This document shows positions 9,664-20,122 of a stretch of 64,000 nucleotides of DNA, piece by piece. Source of the DNA: Lawsonibacter sp. (lineage in GTDB: Bacteria > Bacillota > Clostridia > Oscillospirales > Oscillospiraceae); NCBI GenBank assembly GCA_022796195.1, contig JAAWIE010000001.1, positions 62,001-126,000 of the forward strand, written 5' to 3'. Position 1 is the first letter of the stretch. The number at the start of each line of letters is the position of its first letter. A program made the position numbers and the translations under genes. The notes under the pieces are model-generated. The model did not search any database and was not told the origin of the DNA. It saw only the letters and a list, made by a program, of their open reading frames with translations.

Positions 9664-10647
9664 CTATATACCATTTTCTTCCAGAAATGCTGTCGAACGC
9701 TGGAGGACCTCCCCAAAATCCGGGACAGGCCCCCAAAGCACAGTTTTGGCCGCTGTGTTACGCTTAAACCAGGTGCGCTGGCGTTTGGCATACTGCCGGG
9801 AACGCAGCTTGATTTGGCTGGCGGCCTCCGGAATGGAATACGCGCCGCGAAAGGCGGCGGCCAGCTCCTTATAGCCGATGGCCTGCATGGCAGTACACCG
9901 CTCCGGTACGCCGCTGGCCAGCAGCGCGCGTACCTCGGCCTCCAAACCATCCGCCATCATCTGGTCCACCCGGCGGTCAATCCGTTCCCACATATCCTCC
10001 CGCCGCTGAAAGTCCAGGGTGAGGGTGAGCGCGTCATAACGGGGCGGGAGCTGCTTGGTCGCTTGGTTGTGAGCGGTAATTGTGCTTCCTGTGGTGAGCC
10101 AGACCTCCAGAGCCCGGACGATTCGCTTGGCGTCGTTGGGGTGGAGCCGGGCGGCAGCTTCCGGGTCCGCCCCGGCCAGCTCGTCCAGAAGAGCCTGCCC
10201 GCCCTCTCGGGCGTACCGCTCCTCCAGTTTCCGGCGAAGGGGGCTTTCCCCGTCGAAGGGAGCAAAGGTCCGTCCGGACAGCAGCGAATCAATATACAGT
10301 CCCGTTCCCCCGGCCAGGATGGGCAGGTTTCCCCGGGAGAGTACCTCCTCGACACAGCGGCAGGCCATGTCCACATATCGGGAGACAGAGAAGTCTTCCG
10401 CTGGGCTGGCCACGTCCAGCATGTGGTGGGGGATGCCCTGCATTTCCGCCTGTGTGGGCTTGGCCGTGCCGATGTCCATGCGGCGGTAGATTTGCATGGA
10501 GTCTGCCGACACCACTTCGCCGCGGTACCGCTTTGCCAGCTCCACCGCAAGCCAGGTTTTGCCTGAGGCGGTCGGGCCGGTAATCACCAATATTTTTGCG
10601 GGCACGGACAGCACCTCCTCACGAATGTTGTCGTAATATGGTAACAT
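9664..10647 (-). CDS. miaA: tRNA dimethylallyltransferase MiaA
   Basis: ILVITGPTASGKTWLAVELAKRYRGEVVSADSMQIYRRMDIGTAKPT. Confidence 0.96.
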   Translation of the reverse strand: MLPYYDNIREEVLSVPAKILVITGPTASGKTWLAVELAKRYRGEVVSADSMQIYRRMDIGTAKPTQAEMQGIPHHMLDVASPAEDFSVSRYVDMACRCVEEVLSRGNLPILAGGTGLYIDSLLSGRTFAPFDGESPLRRKLEERYAREGGQALLDELAGADPEAAARLHPNDAKRIVRALEVWLTTGSTITAHNQATKQLPPRYDALTLTLDFQRREDMWERIDRRVDQMMADGLEAEVRALLASGVPERCTAMQAIGYKELAAAFRGAYSIPEAASQIKLRSRQYAKRQRTWFKRNTAAKTVLWGPVPDFGEVLQRSTAFLEENGI

Positions 10648-10803
10648 AAAATGCCGTCTTCCATCCTGGTCCTGTTACGAAGGGGAAGAAGGTGAGTTCC
10701 CTTGAAGATTCCGATCAATCTGATTGCGCCCATCCGCTAATGCTATTGGTTCTTTGATTCCCAAATGGCTGAATGGGCGCACAGGGAAGCGGTAGGTATG
10801 AAT

Positions 10804-10836
10804 AACCCCCGGAGAGACACCACCTCTCCGGGGGTT
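10804..10836. terminator. Strong intergenic hairpin, terminator-like
   Basis: AACCCCCGGAGAG-acaccac-CTCTCCGGGGGTTT. Confidence 0.6.
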
Positions 10837-11014
10837 TGCCTTTTGTGAGTCCCCTTGGATATATTTCATGTTACTGACGGTGTTCATTATAACACAGCCA
10901 TTACACAATATGCAAGGGGGCCGGAGAGTTTTTTAAGTTTTCACGCCCTATTTATGGGTCTTTTTTGCCGCAGAAAGGGTTTTCACTTAAGGGGAAGACT
11001 CGTGCCAGAGGCTT

Positions 11015-11677
11015 TTACATCCGCCACTGTGTCACTGCGGAATAAGCGGCCTTGCAGAGTCCTAAAAACCGGTCCATGCGCGGAAAAAAGGATTCGGCAA
11101 TGCGCTGTGCCATCTGGGCGTCATTGCACGCACAGTCAATGCCGTCAAACTCGCCCAGATGCCAGTTCCCATCGCCGGAGAGGGAATCTACAGAGTGATC
11201 GGTGATCACGGTAATCAGGTGCCGGCCCTCATCCCCAGGGCCGGGGTGGAGCTCTACCCGGTCCTCTGGACAGGCGGCCAGTGCGCTGCGCAGGTCCAGA
11301 CTTCCCAAAGTCAGCTTGGTGAAGTTGTGGTCATTGGAGCGGATCAACCGCTTTTTTGTGATCTCGGGATAACCAAAATCGGCTGGAAGTGCGGCAGAGA
11401 CGGGCAGACCGGGCAACGCCCGTAAAAGCATGTTTACCCCGCCGGATGTCGCTTTTTCCGACCCAATGGTCAGCGTGTAGGGCCGAGCCAGGGTGACGGG
11501 GATACGAGCCCGAACAAAATTAACTGTAAAAGACTTCCCTGTATCGGCGTTGGATAAATCCACAATGAGAGGCTGATCCTTCCAGGTAAAAACCAGCAGT
11601 CCATCCCGGGCCTCCCCGGCCAGGAGCTGTCCGCCGTGCGTTTGGTGATATGCGTAAAGGCACTTGTTCCAGGACAT
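11015..11677 (-). CDS. Conserved hypothetical protein
   Basis: 220-aa ORF on the coding strand of the mutL-miaA block; no recognised motif. Confidence 0.6.
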   Translation of the reverse strand: MSWNKCLYAYHQTHGGQLLAGEARDGLLVFTWKDQPLIVDLSNADTGKSFTVNFVRARIPVTLARPYTLTIGSEKATSGGVNMLLRALPGLPVSAALPADFGYPEITKKRLIRSNDHNFTKLTLGSLDLRSALAACPEDRVELHPGPGDEGRHLITVITDHSVDSLSGDGNWHLGEFDGIDCACNDAQMAQRIAESFFPRMDRFLGLCKAAYSAVTQWRM

Positions 11678-11723
11678 GAAGCCCCCTCCCTTCCGCTGCC
11701 CTCTTTGGGAAAGAGGGCGCTTT

Positions 11724-13712
11724 TTATGCCCGTTTAAACTGTTTTTCCAGCTCCTTTTTGGTCAGCTCAATGGCTACCGGCCTGCCGTGGGGACAGTACT
11801 TCACCTGTCCCGACATGACCGCCTGAGCTACCCGCTCCAGCTCCTGCGGGGCGCTGTGCCAGCCGCCCTTAATTGCCGCCTTGCAGGCCATCGTGTGAAG
11901 CAGTTCGTCCCGGGCTGCAGCGGGGTCAGCCCCGCCGCTGGTGAGCAGGGTGCGGGCCAGTTCCTCCAGGGCGGCAGGGATGTCTTCCACGTCCACATCA
12001 AAGGGGGCCTGACGGACGGCCAAATCGGCGCCCAGCTCATCCACCTCAAAGCCGAACTCCTCTAAAAGGGTCCGGTGGTCCAGCAGGATCTCCCGTTCCT
12101 GGGGGGACATCCGGCACACCGCCGGGGCGAGCAGGGTCTGAGCCATGGGGTCGTAACCCTCTGCCTTCATCCGGTCGAAATTCATCCGTTCGTGGGCGGC
12201 GTGCTTGTCGATCAAATAGACCATATTGCCCTGTTCCACAATGATATAGGTGTTGAGGACCTCTCCGGCAATCCGCCAGGGAAGTTCCTCCGCCTCAGCG
12301 GAAAAGGGCTGCTGCTGAACGGAGGGGCCGGCTGCGGGCGGACGGTGGATTGTCTCCCCCGCCCCGGCGGGTTCCGCTGGCTCATCCGGGGCAGGTAGGC
12401 CGCGGAGAATGTCTTCCGGTCCGGCGGGGAAAGGTTCCCTTTGAACGGCGGGAGGGGCCGCCTGCGGCCGCAGGATGGCGTCGCACTCCTCAGGGGGTTC
12501 CGGTTCCTCATCCGCTTTGCCAGCTGGTCGGGAAGCGGGTTTTGCGGGGGAAGGGGGGACATAACTGCTGTCGTGAACGCGAACCACGGTGGAGGAGGGA
12601 AGCGGTGGCCTGCCCGCCGCCGGGAGGGCGCTGCCCATAGAAATCCGCATCTGATTTTCGGTCTGCGTGTACTGCCGCCGTACCTCGGCAAGTTCAGTGT
12701 TTTTCAGCACGGCCCGGGGGTGGGAGGACCCTTCCAGGGTGGAGAGAACCGCGTGGTACACCGCCGAGTAAACCGCCCGCTCCGCTCCGAACTTTACCTC
12801 GGTCTTGGCGGGGTGGACGTTCACATCCACCGCATTGAGCTTGGTTCGCAAATGGAGGACACAGCCGGGGTACTTGCCCACCATTTTCTGGTTTTTATAG
12901 GCTTCCTCCAGGGCGGCGGTCATCAGGGGCGATTTCACCTGTCTCCCGTTGACAAAGAAGAACTGCCAACTGCGGCTGTTCCGGCAGCAGGCGGGCTGGG
13001 AGGCGAAGCCGGTGACGGACAGGCTCTCACCGGTGGACTTGATTTCCAAAAAGCCCAGAGCGATATCCCGGCCCAGCACAGCGTAGACGGCGGATTTCAG
13101 CTGGCCGTCCCCTGGGGTGAGCAGTTCCTGGCGGCCGTCCCGAATAAATTTTACACTCAGCTCCGGGTGGGACAGCGCGGCCCTTTGTACCACGGAGAAG
13201 ACAGCAGCGCCTTCGGCGGCGTCTTTTTTCATAAATTTCAGCCGGGCCGGAGTGTTGAAGAACAGATCCCGTACCACCAAAGTGGTGCCTCTGGGACAGC
13301 CCGCCTCCTCCACCGCCCCTGGGACGCCTCCTTCCAGAGCCAGCGAGGCCCCCAGTTCCGCGCCGTCTGTTCGGGTAAGAATCTCAATGCGGGACACCGC
13401 GGCGATCGCGGCCAGGGCCTCCCCCCGAAAGCCTAGGGTGCCGATGGCCTCCAGGTCGTATTCGGTGCGCAGCTTGCTGGTGGCGTGGCGGAGAAAGGCG
13501 GTTTTCAGTTCGTTGGCCGGGATGCCCTTGCCATCGTCGGTCACCCGGAGAAAGGTCAGCCCGCCGTGGGAAATCTCCACCGTCACTGTGGAGGCACCGG
13601 CATCAATGGCGTTTTCCATCAGCTCCTTGGCTACGCTGGCCGGACGTTCCACCACCTCGCCAGCCGCAATCAAGTCGGCTATGTGGGGTTCTAATACTTG
13701 GATGTTTGGCAT
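11724..13712 (-). CDS. mutL: DNA mismatch repair protein MutL
   Basis: IAAGEVVERPASVAKELMENAIDAGA, DDGKGI, GFRGEAL; C-terminal CPHGRP. Confidence 0.97.
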   Translation of the reverse strand: MPNIQVLEPHIADLIAAGEVVERPASVAKELMENAIDAGASTVTVEISHGGLTFLRVTDDGKGIPANELKTAFLRHATSKLRTEYDLEAIGTLGFRGEALAAIAAVSRIEILTRTDGAELGASLALEGGVPGAVEEAGCPRGTTLVVRDLFFNTPARLKFMKKDAAEGAAVFSVVQRAALSHPELSVKFIRDGRQELLTPGDGQLKSAVYAVLGRDIALGFLEIKSTGESLSVTGFASQPACCRNSRSWQFFFVNGRQVKSPLMTAALEEAYKNQKMVGKYPGCVLHLRTKLNAVDVNVHPAKTEVKFGAERAVYSAVYHAVLSTLEGSSHPRAVLKNTELAEVRRQYTQTENQMRISMGSALPAAGRPPLPSSTVVRVHDSSYVPPSPAKPASRPAGKADEEPEPPEECDAILRPQAAPPAVQREPFPAGPEDILRGLPAPDEPAEPAGAGETIHRPPAAGPSVQQQPFSAEAEELPWRIAGEVLNTYIIVEQGNMVYLIDKHAAHERMNFDRMKAEGYDPMAQTLLAPAVCRMSPQEREILLDHRTLLEEFGFEVDELGADLAVRQAPFDVDVEDIPAALEELARTLLTSGGADPAAARDELLHTMACKAAIKGGWHSAPQELERVAQAVMSGQVKYCPHGRPVAIELTKKELEKQFKRA

Positions 13713-13824
13713 AGATGCTCTCTCTTTCTGTTCGGGAATGGCGCACCCCGGGAAAAGATTTTCTGTGTGTAGGGCGGGACGGTCTCGGCCCGCCGCAGCC
13801 GAGTTTGTGACAGGCGGGCGTAAA

Positions 13825-16443
13825 CTATACTCCTCCGTTCAGGTCCTGTTTTAGTTCGGCCAGCAGGTTGAGCGCCTCAATGGGGGAAAGCGTGTTGACG
13901 TCGGTCATGCGCAACCTGTCCAGGACAGCTTTGCCGCCCAGGTCGTCCAGGGACACCTGCTCCGCAGAAGCGGCCTGGGGCTGTCCGCCGTTCACAGGGA
14001 CGTTCCCCGACTCCAGTTCCTCCAGAATCTCCCTGGCGCGCCGGACTACCCGGTCGGGAACCCCAGCCAGCTTGGCCACCTCCACGCCGTAGCTTTGGTC
14101 GGCCCCGCCCCGGACAATTTTGCGCAGGAAGATCAGGTCGCCGCCCCGCTTTTTGGCGGCGATGTTGTAGTTTTTCACGCCGGGGATTTCCCCTTCCAGG
14201 GCAGTGAGTTCGTGGTAGTGGGTGGCGAAGAGGGTTTTGGCGCCCAGCCGCTTTCGGTCGGCGCACTGCTCCAGCACCGCCCGGGCGATGGCCATGCCGT
14301 CATAGGTGGAGGTGCCCCGGCCAATCTCGTCCAGAATAAGCAGGGATTTGGCGGTGGCATTTTGAAGCAGAGCGGCTACCTCGGTCATCTCCACCATAAA
14401 GGTGGACTGCCCCGAAGCCAGATCGTCGCTGGCCCCGATACGGGTAAACACCCGGTCCACCACCCCCACCCGGGCGGAGCGGGCGGGGACAAAGGAACCC
14501 ATCTGAGCCATAAGTACGATGAGGGCTACCTGCCGCATGTAAGTGGATTTGCCCGCCATATTCGGACCGGTGATAATTGCGGCCAGATCGTCCCCGCCAT
14601 CCATGTGGGTGTCGTTGGGGACAAATGGGGTCTGCTTCAGCATCTTTTCCACCACCGGATGCCGCCCCTCGACAATGGTAAGGGTGTCGGAGCTGTCCAC
14701 CTGAGGCATGCAGTAGCCATTAGCGGCAGCGACGGAGGCAAAGGAGCACAGCACGTCCACCTGGGCCAGGGCGGCGGCGGTTTTCTGAATCTGGTCCACC
14801 TGTTCACACACCGCCTGCTTCAGCTCACAGAACAGCTGGTACTCCAGGGCGGTTACCTGGTCCTGGGCGGAGAGAATGGCGTGTTCCAGTTCCTTCAGCT
14901 CAGGAGAAATGTACCGCTCGGCGTTAACCGTGGTCTGCTTCCGGGTCCAGTGGGCGGGAACCAGCCCAGACTGGGACTTTGCCACCTCGATGTAGTAGCC
15001 GAACACCTTGTTGGAGGATATCTTCATGTTTTTGATGCCGGTCTGCTCCTTGGTTTTCACTTCCATGTCGATGATATGGCCGTTGGCGTTGGTGAGCAGA
15101 TCCCGCAGTTCATCCACCTTGGGGCTGTAGCCGGGGCGGATGAAGCCTCCTTCCCGGACGGAGAAGGGCAGAGGCTTTTCTTCTTCATCCCGCAGGCTGC
15201 GCTCCAGAAGGTCCCGCAGCTGGGGCAGGTCGTCCAGGCTCTCCCGCAGTTCCTGGAGCAGGGGGGAGGAGACGTGCTCCAGCAGTCCCCGAATACGGGG
15301 CAGCTTGCCCAGCCCGGCGGCCAGGGCGGCCAGGTCCCGGGCCCCAGCGGAGCCGTAGACCACCCGCCCGGCCAGCCGCTCCAGATCGGTGACCTCCCGC
15401 AGGGCAAGGGAGAGCTCCTCCCGGGTAATGGCGTCCTCCACCAGGTTGGACACCCCCTGCTGGCGGCGGGCAATCCGTGCCGGGGAGAGCAGAGGCCGCT
15501 CCATCCAGCCCCGCAGGAGCCGTCCGCCCATGGCGGTTTTGGTCTTGTCCAGCACCCACAGCAGGGAACCCTTTTTCTCCTTGCCCCGCATGGTTGAGGT
15601 CAGCTCCAGGGTCTGCCGGGCGGTGAGGTCCAGCTCCATAAACTGTCCCGCAGTGTAGTAGGTGAGGGTGGAGATGTGGCTCAAATCGGTTTTCTGGGTC
15701 TCATACAGGTAGGCCAGCAGTCCCCCTGCGGCCTGGACGGCCGTCTCGCTCTGCGCAGGAATGCCGCAGGTCTTAAACTGCTTTTCGACCAGAGGACGGG
15801 CGGCGTCCAGGCGGAAGCGGGCCTCACCCCCGTTTTCACACAGACAGCCCAACCGGTCTTTTAAAAAGGAGGCCAGCCCTGTGGTGTTCCAGGCCCCGGA
15901 AGAGAGCACTGCCTCGGCGGGGTGGAATCGGCCCAGCTCGTTTTTTAGGTGGCCCAAACCCTCTTCGCCGGTGGGGAAGGCGGCGGCGTACACCTCGCCG
16001 GTAGAGATGTCGCACAGGCACAAGCCGTAGGCGGCGGGGCCGGCACAGACGGAGCAGATGTAGTTGTTTTTGCTGTCCTCCAGCATGGAGGAGGCGATTA
16101 CCGTGCCAGGGGTGACCACCCGGATGATGTCCCGGTCCACCAGACCTTTGGCCTGAGCCGGGTCTTCAGTCTGCTCGCAGATAGCCACCTTGTAGCCCTT
16201 GGCGATGAGCCGGGCGATGTAGCTGTCGCAGGAGTGGTAGGGCACCCCGCACATGGGGGTGCGCTCCTCCGGCGGTTTGTTCCGGTCCCGGGTGGTGAGG
16301 GTCAGGTCCAGCTCTTTGGACACCAGCTTGGCGTCCTCGTTAAACATTTCATAAAAATCTCCCAGCCGGAAAAAGAGGATGGAATCCGGGTTCTGGGCTT
16401 TGATGTCCAGGTATTGCTGCATCATAGGGGTGACTTCCGGCAT
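13825..16443 (-). CDS. mutS: DNA mismatch repair protein MutS
   Basis: TPMMQQYLDIKAQNPDSILFFRLGDFYEMF; ITGPNMAGKSTYMRQVALIVLMAQ; LILDEIGRGTSTYDG. Confidence 0.97.
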   Translation of the reverse strand: MPEVTPMMQQYLDIKAQNPDSILFFRLGDFYEMFNEDAKLVSKELDLTLTTRDRNKPPEERTPMCGVPYHSCDSYIARLIAKGYKVAICEQTEDPAQAKGLVDRDIIRVVTPGTVIASSMLEDSKNNYICSVCAGPAAYGLCLCDISTGEVYAAAFPTGEEGLGHLKNELGRFHPAEAVLSSGAWNTTGLASFLKDRLGCLCENGGEARFRLDAARPLVEKQFKTCGIPAQSETAVQAAGGLLAYLYETQKTDLSHISTLTYYTAGQFMELDLTARQTLELTSTMRGKEKKGSLLWVLDKTKTAMGGRLLRGWMERPLLSPARIARRQQGVSNLVEDAITREELSLALREVTDLERLAGRVVYGSAGARDLAALAAGLGKLPRIRGLLEHVSSPLLQELRESLDDLPQLRDLLERSLRDEEEKPLPFSVREGGFIRPGYSPKVDELRDLLTNANGHIIDMEVKTKEQTGIKNMKISSNKVFGYYIEVAKSQSGLVPAHWTRKQTTVNAERYISPELKELEHAILSAQDQVTALEYQLFCELKQAVCEQVDQIQKTAAALAQVDVLCSFASVAAANGYCMPQVDSSDTLTIVEGRHPVVEKMLKQTPFVPNDTHMDGGDDLAAIITGPNMAGKSTYMRQVALIVLMAQMGSFVPARSARVGVVDRVFTRIGASDDLASGQSTFMVEMTEVAALLQNATAKSLLILDEIGRGTSTYDGMAIARAVLEQCADRKRLGAKTLFATHYHELTALEGEIPGVKNYNIAAKKRGGDLIFLRKIVRGGADQSYGVEVAKLAGVPDRVVRRAREILEELESGNVPVNGGQPQAASAEQVSLDDLGGKAVLDRLRMTDVNTLSPIEALNLLAELKQDLNGGV

Positions 16444-16573
16444 GGAGATACCTTCTTTCTCTCAGTTATGTCCCGCCCGCGGACGGAAACGCCTCCTTCT
16501 GAAAGGAGAGAAGTGCAATGCAAACCTTGCGGATCGACACAGGAACAGCTGCTGCAGCCGCGTTCGGGCGGGG

Positions 16574-17986
16574 TTAAACCGGTTCCCCCAGCAGGGACCA
16601 CTTGGTCGCGCCGGTGACGCGCACATTCAGGAACTGCCCCAGGGCGGAGCTGTCTCCAGCCACCCGGATGAGGCGGTTGCCTGGGGTGCGGGCGAGGAGA
16701 TTGTACGGGCCGATGCCGGAAAGGCCGTCGATCAGGCAGCGCATGGTTTTCCCCACATAGGCGGAGTGCTTTTCCTCGGAGATGGAATCCTGAAGGGTAA
16801 TCAGGCGGTTAAAGTTGATCAGCTTCTGCTTGCGGGGCATTGGGTCGTCCATTTGGGCGGCGGGGGTGCCCTGACGGGGGGAGTAGATGAAGGTGAACAG
16901 AGCGTCGAAACGGACCTCCTCCAGCACCTTCAAGGTGTCCTCGAATTCTTCGGTGGTCTCGCCCGGAAAACCGACGATAATGTCGGAGGTGAGGACGATG
17001 TCAGGAATCAGCGCCCGGAGGGCTCTGATTTTTTCCAAATATTCCGCTTGGGTGTGGCGGCGGTTCATCACCTGAAGGACCCGGTCGTTTCCGGACTGGA
17101 AGGGCAGATGGAGCACCGGGGCCACCTTTTCGCACCGGGCCATGGTCTTGAAGAGCTTTTGGGTGGTGTCTTTGGGGTGGGATGTCATGAAGCGGATGAG
17201 AAAATCACCTGGGACGGCGTTGACCGCCTCCAGCAGGTCGGAGAAGTCCATGGGCTTTTCCAGGTCCTTGCCGTAGGAGTTGACGTTCTGACCCAGCAGG
17301 GTGATGTCCTTATAGCCCTCCTCCACCAGCTGGCGGACCTCGGCCAAAATGTCCTCTGGATTCCGGGAACGCTCACGGCCCCGGACGTAGGGGACAATGC
17401 AGTAGGAACAGAAGTTGTTGCAGCCGTACATAATGGACACCCAGGCTTTAATCTTGTCCTGACGCACTACCGGAATCCCCTCGGCGATGGAACCAGGCTC
17501 CTCCTCCACGGAGAAGACCCGGCCCCGCTGGGTGAGCAGGGTGTGGACCATCTCCGGGAATTTCCACAGCGCCTGGGGGCCGAAGACCAGATCCACGTGG
17601 CGGTAAGATTCCCGCAGCTTTTGGGCCGCGTGCGGCTGCTGGGCCATGCACCCGCACAGGCAGATAAGCTGCTCTGGGTGCCGCCGCTTTACGTGGACCA
17701 GGGCGCCCACATTGCCGAAAACCCGCTGTTCGGCGTGTTCCCGGATGGCACAGGTGTTGATAACGATGATTGCGGCCTCCTCCTCGCTGCCGGTGAAGCC
17801 GTAGCCCATTTGGGCCAGCCAGCCCCGGAGCCGTTCGGAGTCGGCCTCGTTCTGCTGGCACCCATAGGTGTCCACAAAGGCCAGGGGCGGCTGGGTCTGC
17901 CTGGCGTTGAGCTCGGCTACGGCCTGACAGTGGTCCAGCTGTGCCTGGATTTGGGCGGGGGGAATAAGTGTGGCGTCCCGTTTCAT
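16574..17986 (-). CDS. miaB: tRNA-2-methylthio-N6-dimethylallyladenosine synthase MiaB
   Basis: VDTYGCQQNEADSE; radical-SAM CNNFCSYCIVPYVRGRERSR; C-terminal TRAM-like region. Confidence 0.95.
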   Translation of the reverse strand: MKRDATLIPPAQIQAQLDHCQAVAELNARQTQPPLAFVDTYGCQQNEADSERLRGWLAQMGYGFTGSEEEAAIIVINTCAIREHAEQRVFGNVGALVHVKRRHPEQLICLCGCMAQQPHAAQKLRESYRHVDLVFGPQALWKFPEMVHTLLTQRGRVFSVEEEPGSIAEGIPVVRQDKIKAWVSIMYGCNNFCSYCIVPYVRGRERSRNPEDILAEVRQLVEEGYKDITLLGQNVNSYGKDLEKPMDFSDLLEAVNAVPGDFLIRFMTSHPKDTTQKLFKTMARCEKVAPVLHLPFQSGNDRVLQVMNRRHTQAEYLEKIRALRALIPDIVLTSDIIVGFPGETTEEFEDTLKVLEEVRFDALFTFIYSPRQGTPAAQMDDPMPRKQKLINFNRLITLQDSISEEKHSAYVGKTMRCLIDGLSGIGPYNLLARTPGNRLIRVAGDSSALGQFLNVRVTGATKWSLLGEPV

Positions 17987-18328
17987 AAATACCTCCAGAA
18001 TTGACTCGGTCACCGGATTCAAAATACCTGATTCCGGCTGTGCGGCGGCGGGGATTCCCCACCCGTTGGAGCGGCAATTTCGTATCGATTCTCTGGACGG
18101 AGGAGCTCCGTCTCTACAGTCTGCCGCAAATTGTGTGGATTGCTGTAAATAGACATTATACTATTTTTTTGATCCCAGCACAAGAGTCTGGCCGGTGATT
18201 GAAAAAAGTTTGAAAAATACAAAAAAGGGATTTGAAGAATGGACATTCAATGATATAATACAAATGATGCTGGAGAACAAGGGCATCTCCGGCTGGCTGT
18301 GTATCACTTGAAACGGAGGGACCGAAAG

Positions 18329-20008
18329 ATGAAAAAAACTGAAAATTCAGGCGGAAACGCGGGAAAGACCAAGCGGATTGGAAAAAAAGTGGGCAATATG
18401 GTAGTTATTATGATTGCGGCGTCCATCTTCTGCGTGGTGGCGCTTTGCACATGGATGTTCCACTCGCTGGTTATGGAGACACTGGAGTCTGAGTGTGTGG
18501 CCGGAAACAACGTGTTGGCCTATGAGATGAACCGGGTCAGGGACGATGACGACCTGGAGGCCACCTTAGATAATCTGAAGCAGTACATGGGGATGGAATT
18601 TACCATCTGTGAGGGGACAACCCGGGCCTATACCACCGTATTGCAGGACAATGGCCAGCGGGCGGTGGGTACCTCTATGCCCAGCCATATTGCGGATATT
18701 GTGGTTCGGCAGGGCAAATCCTATGTGGGCCGGGCCGAAATTCTTGGGGTAGAACATGTCTGTTCCTACACGCCCCTGCGGGACAGTAACGGGAATGTGA
18801 CTGGTGCGATTTTCGCCGGTGTCTCTGCACAGCAGACAGATTTTCGCTTCATCATGGTAATGGCGCTGGCAGCTTTGGTCAGTGTGACGGCGATTACAGT
18901 TTGTGTGCTGATTTTGCTGGTATATCTCCGGAAAAACGTGAGCGATCCTCTGCGGGAAATCTCGCAGGTGGCCCAGCGCCTGGAACAGGGCGACCTGGGA
19001 TTGAAGAGCGGGGAAGAAATTAAGGTCGACTACCACTCCAACGATGAAATCGGACTGCTGGGCGGAATCTTTACCAATACCATCCACCGTCTGCGCAGCT
19101 ACATTGGGGAGATCTCCGGCGTGTTGTCATCGGTGGCCGAGGGCGATCTGACGAAAGGGGCCAATCAGCAGTACATAGGAGATTTCCAGTCCATCCGGAA
19201 GTCTCTGGACGACATCCGAGATAAGCTCAACAGCACCATGGGGCAGATTGTGGACAGCGCTGAGCAGGTAAACGGCGGGTCAGACCAGGTATCCAACAGC
19301 GCCCAGGCCCTGGCACAGGGCGCCACCGAGCAGGCCAGCTCGGTGGAAGAGCTGTCCGCCACCATCAGCGATATTTCGGAGAATGCCAAACGTACTACCT
19401 CCGCCGCCGAACAGGCGGGAGATTCCCTGCACCAGGCCGGCAATCAGCTGGGCATCAGCCTTGAGTATGTCAAGCAGCTGAACGTGGCCATGGATAACAT
19501 CTCCAACAGCTCCGAGGAGATTGGAAAGATTATCGACACCATTGAAAATATCGCCTTCCAGACCAATATTCTGGCCCTCAACGCCGCGGTAGAAGCCGCG
19601 CGGGCCGGCACCGCCGGAAAAGGCTTTGCCGTGGTAGCTGACGAGGTGCGCAATCTGGCGACCAAGTCGGACGAGGCCGCCAAGGCCACGAAGGACCTGA
19701 TTGACCACTCCCTGACTGCGGTGCAGGAGGGCGGCGAGGCTGTGAGTAAAGTCACAACCTCCCTGGGGGAAACCAATCAGCTGACCGAACAGGCTGTGAG
19801 TATGATGGAACATGTGGTTCAGGCGGTAGAGAGCCAGACCACCGCCATTACCCAGGTAACGGAAGGAATCGACCAGATATCCGCCGTAGTTCAGACCAAC
19901 TCCGCCACCAGCGAGGAGTGCGCCGCGGCCAGCGAAGAGCTGTCCTCCCAGGCAAGCATTCTCAAGAGCCTGATGCAGGCGTTCAAGCTGGAGCGGGGCC
20001 GCTGGTAA
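18329..20008 (+). CDS. Methyl-accepting chemotaxis protein with single-Cache-type sensor
   Basis: Two TM segments, extracellular Cache-like region, HAMP, and signalling tip [43 protein letters not shown]. Confidence 0.93.
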   Translation: MKKTENSGGNAGKTKRIGKKVGNMVVIMIAASIFCVVALCTWMFHSLVMETLESECVAGNNVLAYEMNRVRDDDDLEATLDNLKQYMGMEFTICEGTTRAYTTVLQDNGQRAVGTSMPSHIADIVVRQGKSYVGRAEILGVEHVCSYTPLRDSNGNVTGAIFAGVSAQQTDFRFIMVMALAALVSVTAITVCVLILLVYLRKNVSDPLREISQVAQRLEQGDLGLKSGEEIKVDYHSNDEIGLLGGIFTNTIHRLRSYIGEISGVLSSVAEGDLTKGANQQYIGDFQSIRKSLDDIRDKLNSTMGQIVDSAEQVNGGSDQVSNSAQALAQGATEQASSVEELSATISDISENAKRTTSAAEQAGDSLHQAGNQLGISLEYVKQLNVAMDNISNSSEEIGKIIDTIENIAFQTNILALNAAVEAARAGTAGKGFAVVADEVRNLATKSDEAAKATKDLIDHSLTAVQEGGEAVSKVTTSLGETNQLTEQAVSMMEHVVQAVESQTTAITQVTEGIDQISAVVQTNSATSEECAAASEELSSQASILKSLMQAFKLERGRW

Positions 20009-20022
20009 CCCCCCGTTTTCCC

Positions 20023-20053
20023 AGACCCGGAGGCTTTGCCTCCGGGTCTTTTT
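20023..20053 (+). terminator. Rho-independent terminator after the MCP gene
   Basis: AGACCCGGAGGC-ttt-GCCTCCGGGTCTTTTT. Confidence 0.85.
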
Positions 20054-20122
20054 GGGTTCTGCCGCCTCCCCTGCCCGCATAGGATGGAAGTATCCATTTG
20101 ACACAGGATAAGGAGTGATACC

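Noticed and set aside
11698-11719. GCCCTCTTTGGGAAAGAGGGC hairpin as terminator between mutL and the hypothetical gene
   Set aside because: The T-run is on the plus strand, whereas both flanking genes are on the minus strand; orientation does not support termination of either gene.
14095-15597. 500-aa plus-strand ORF opposite mutS
   Set aside because: Complementary-frame artefact of mutS; no motifs.
16379-18004. 541-aa plus-strand ORF opposite miaB
   Set aside because: Complementary-frame artefact of a clear miaB.
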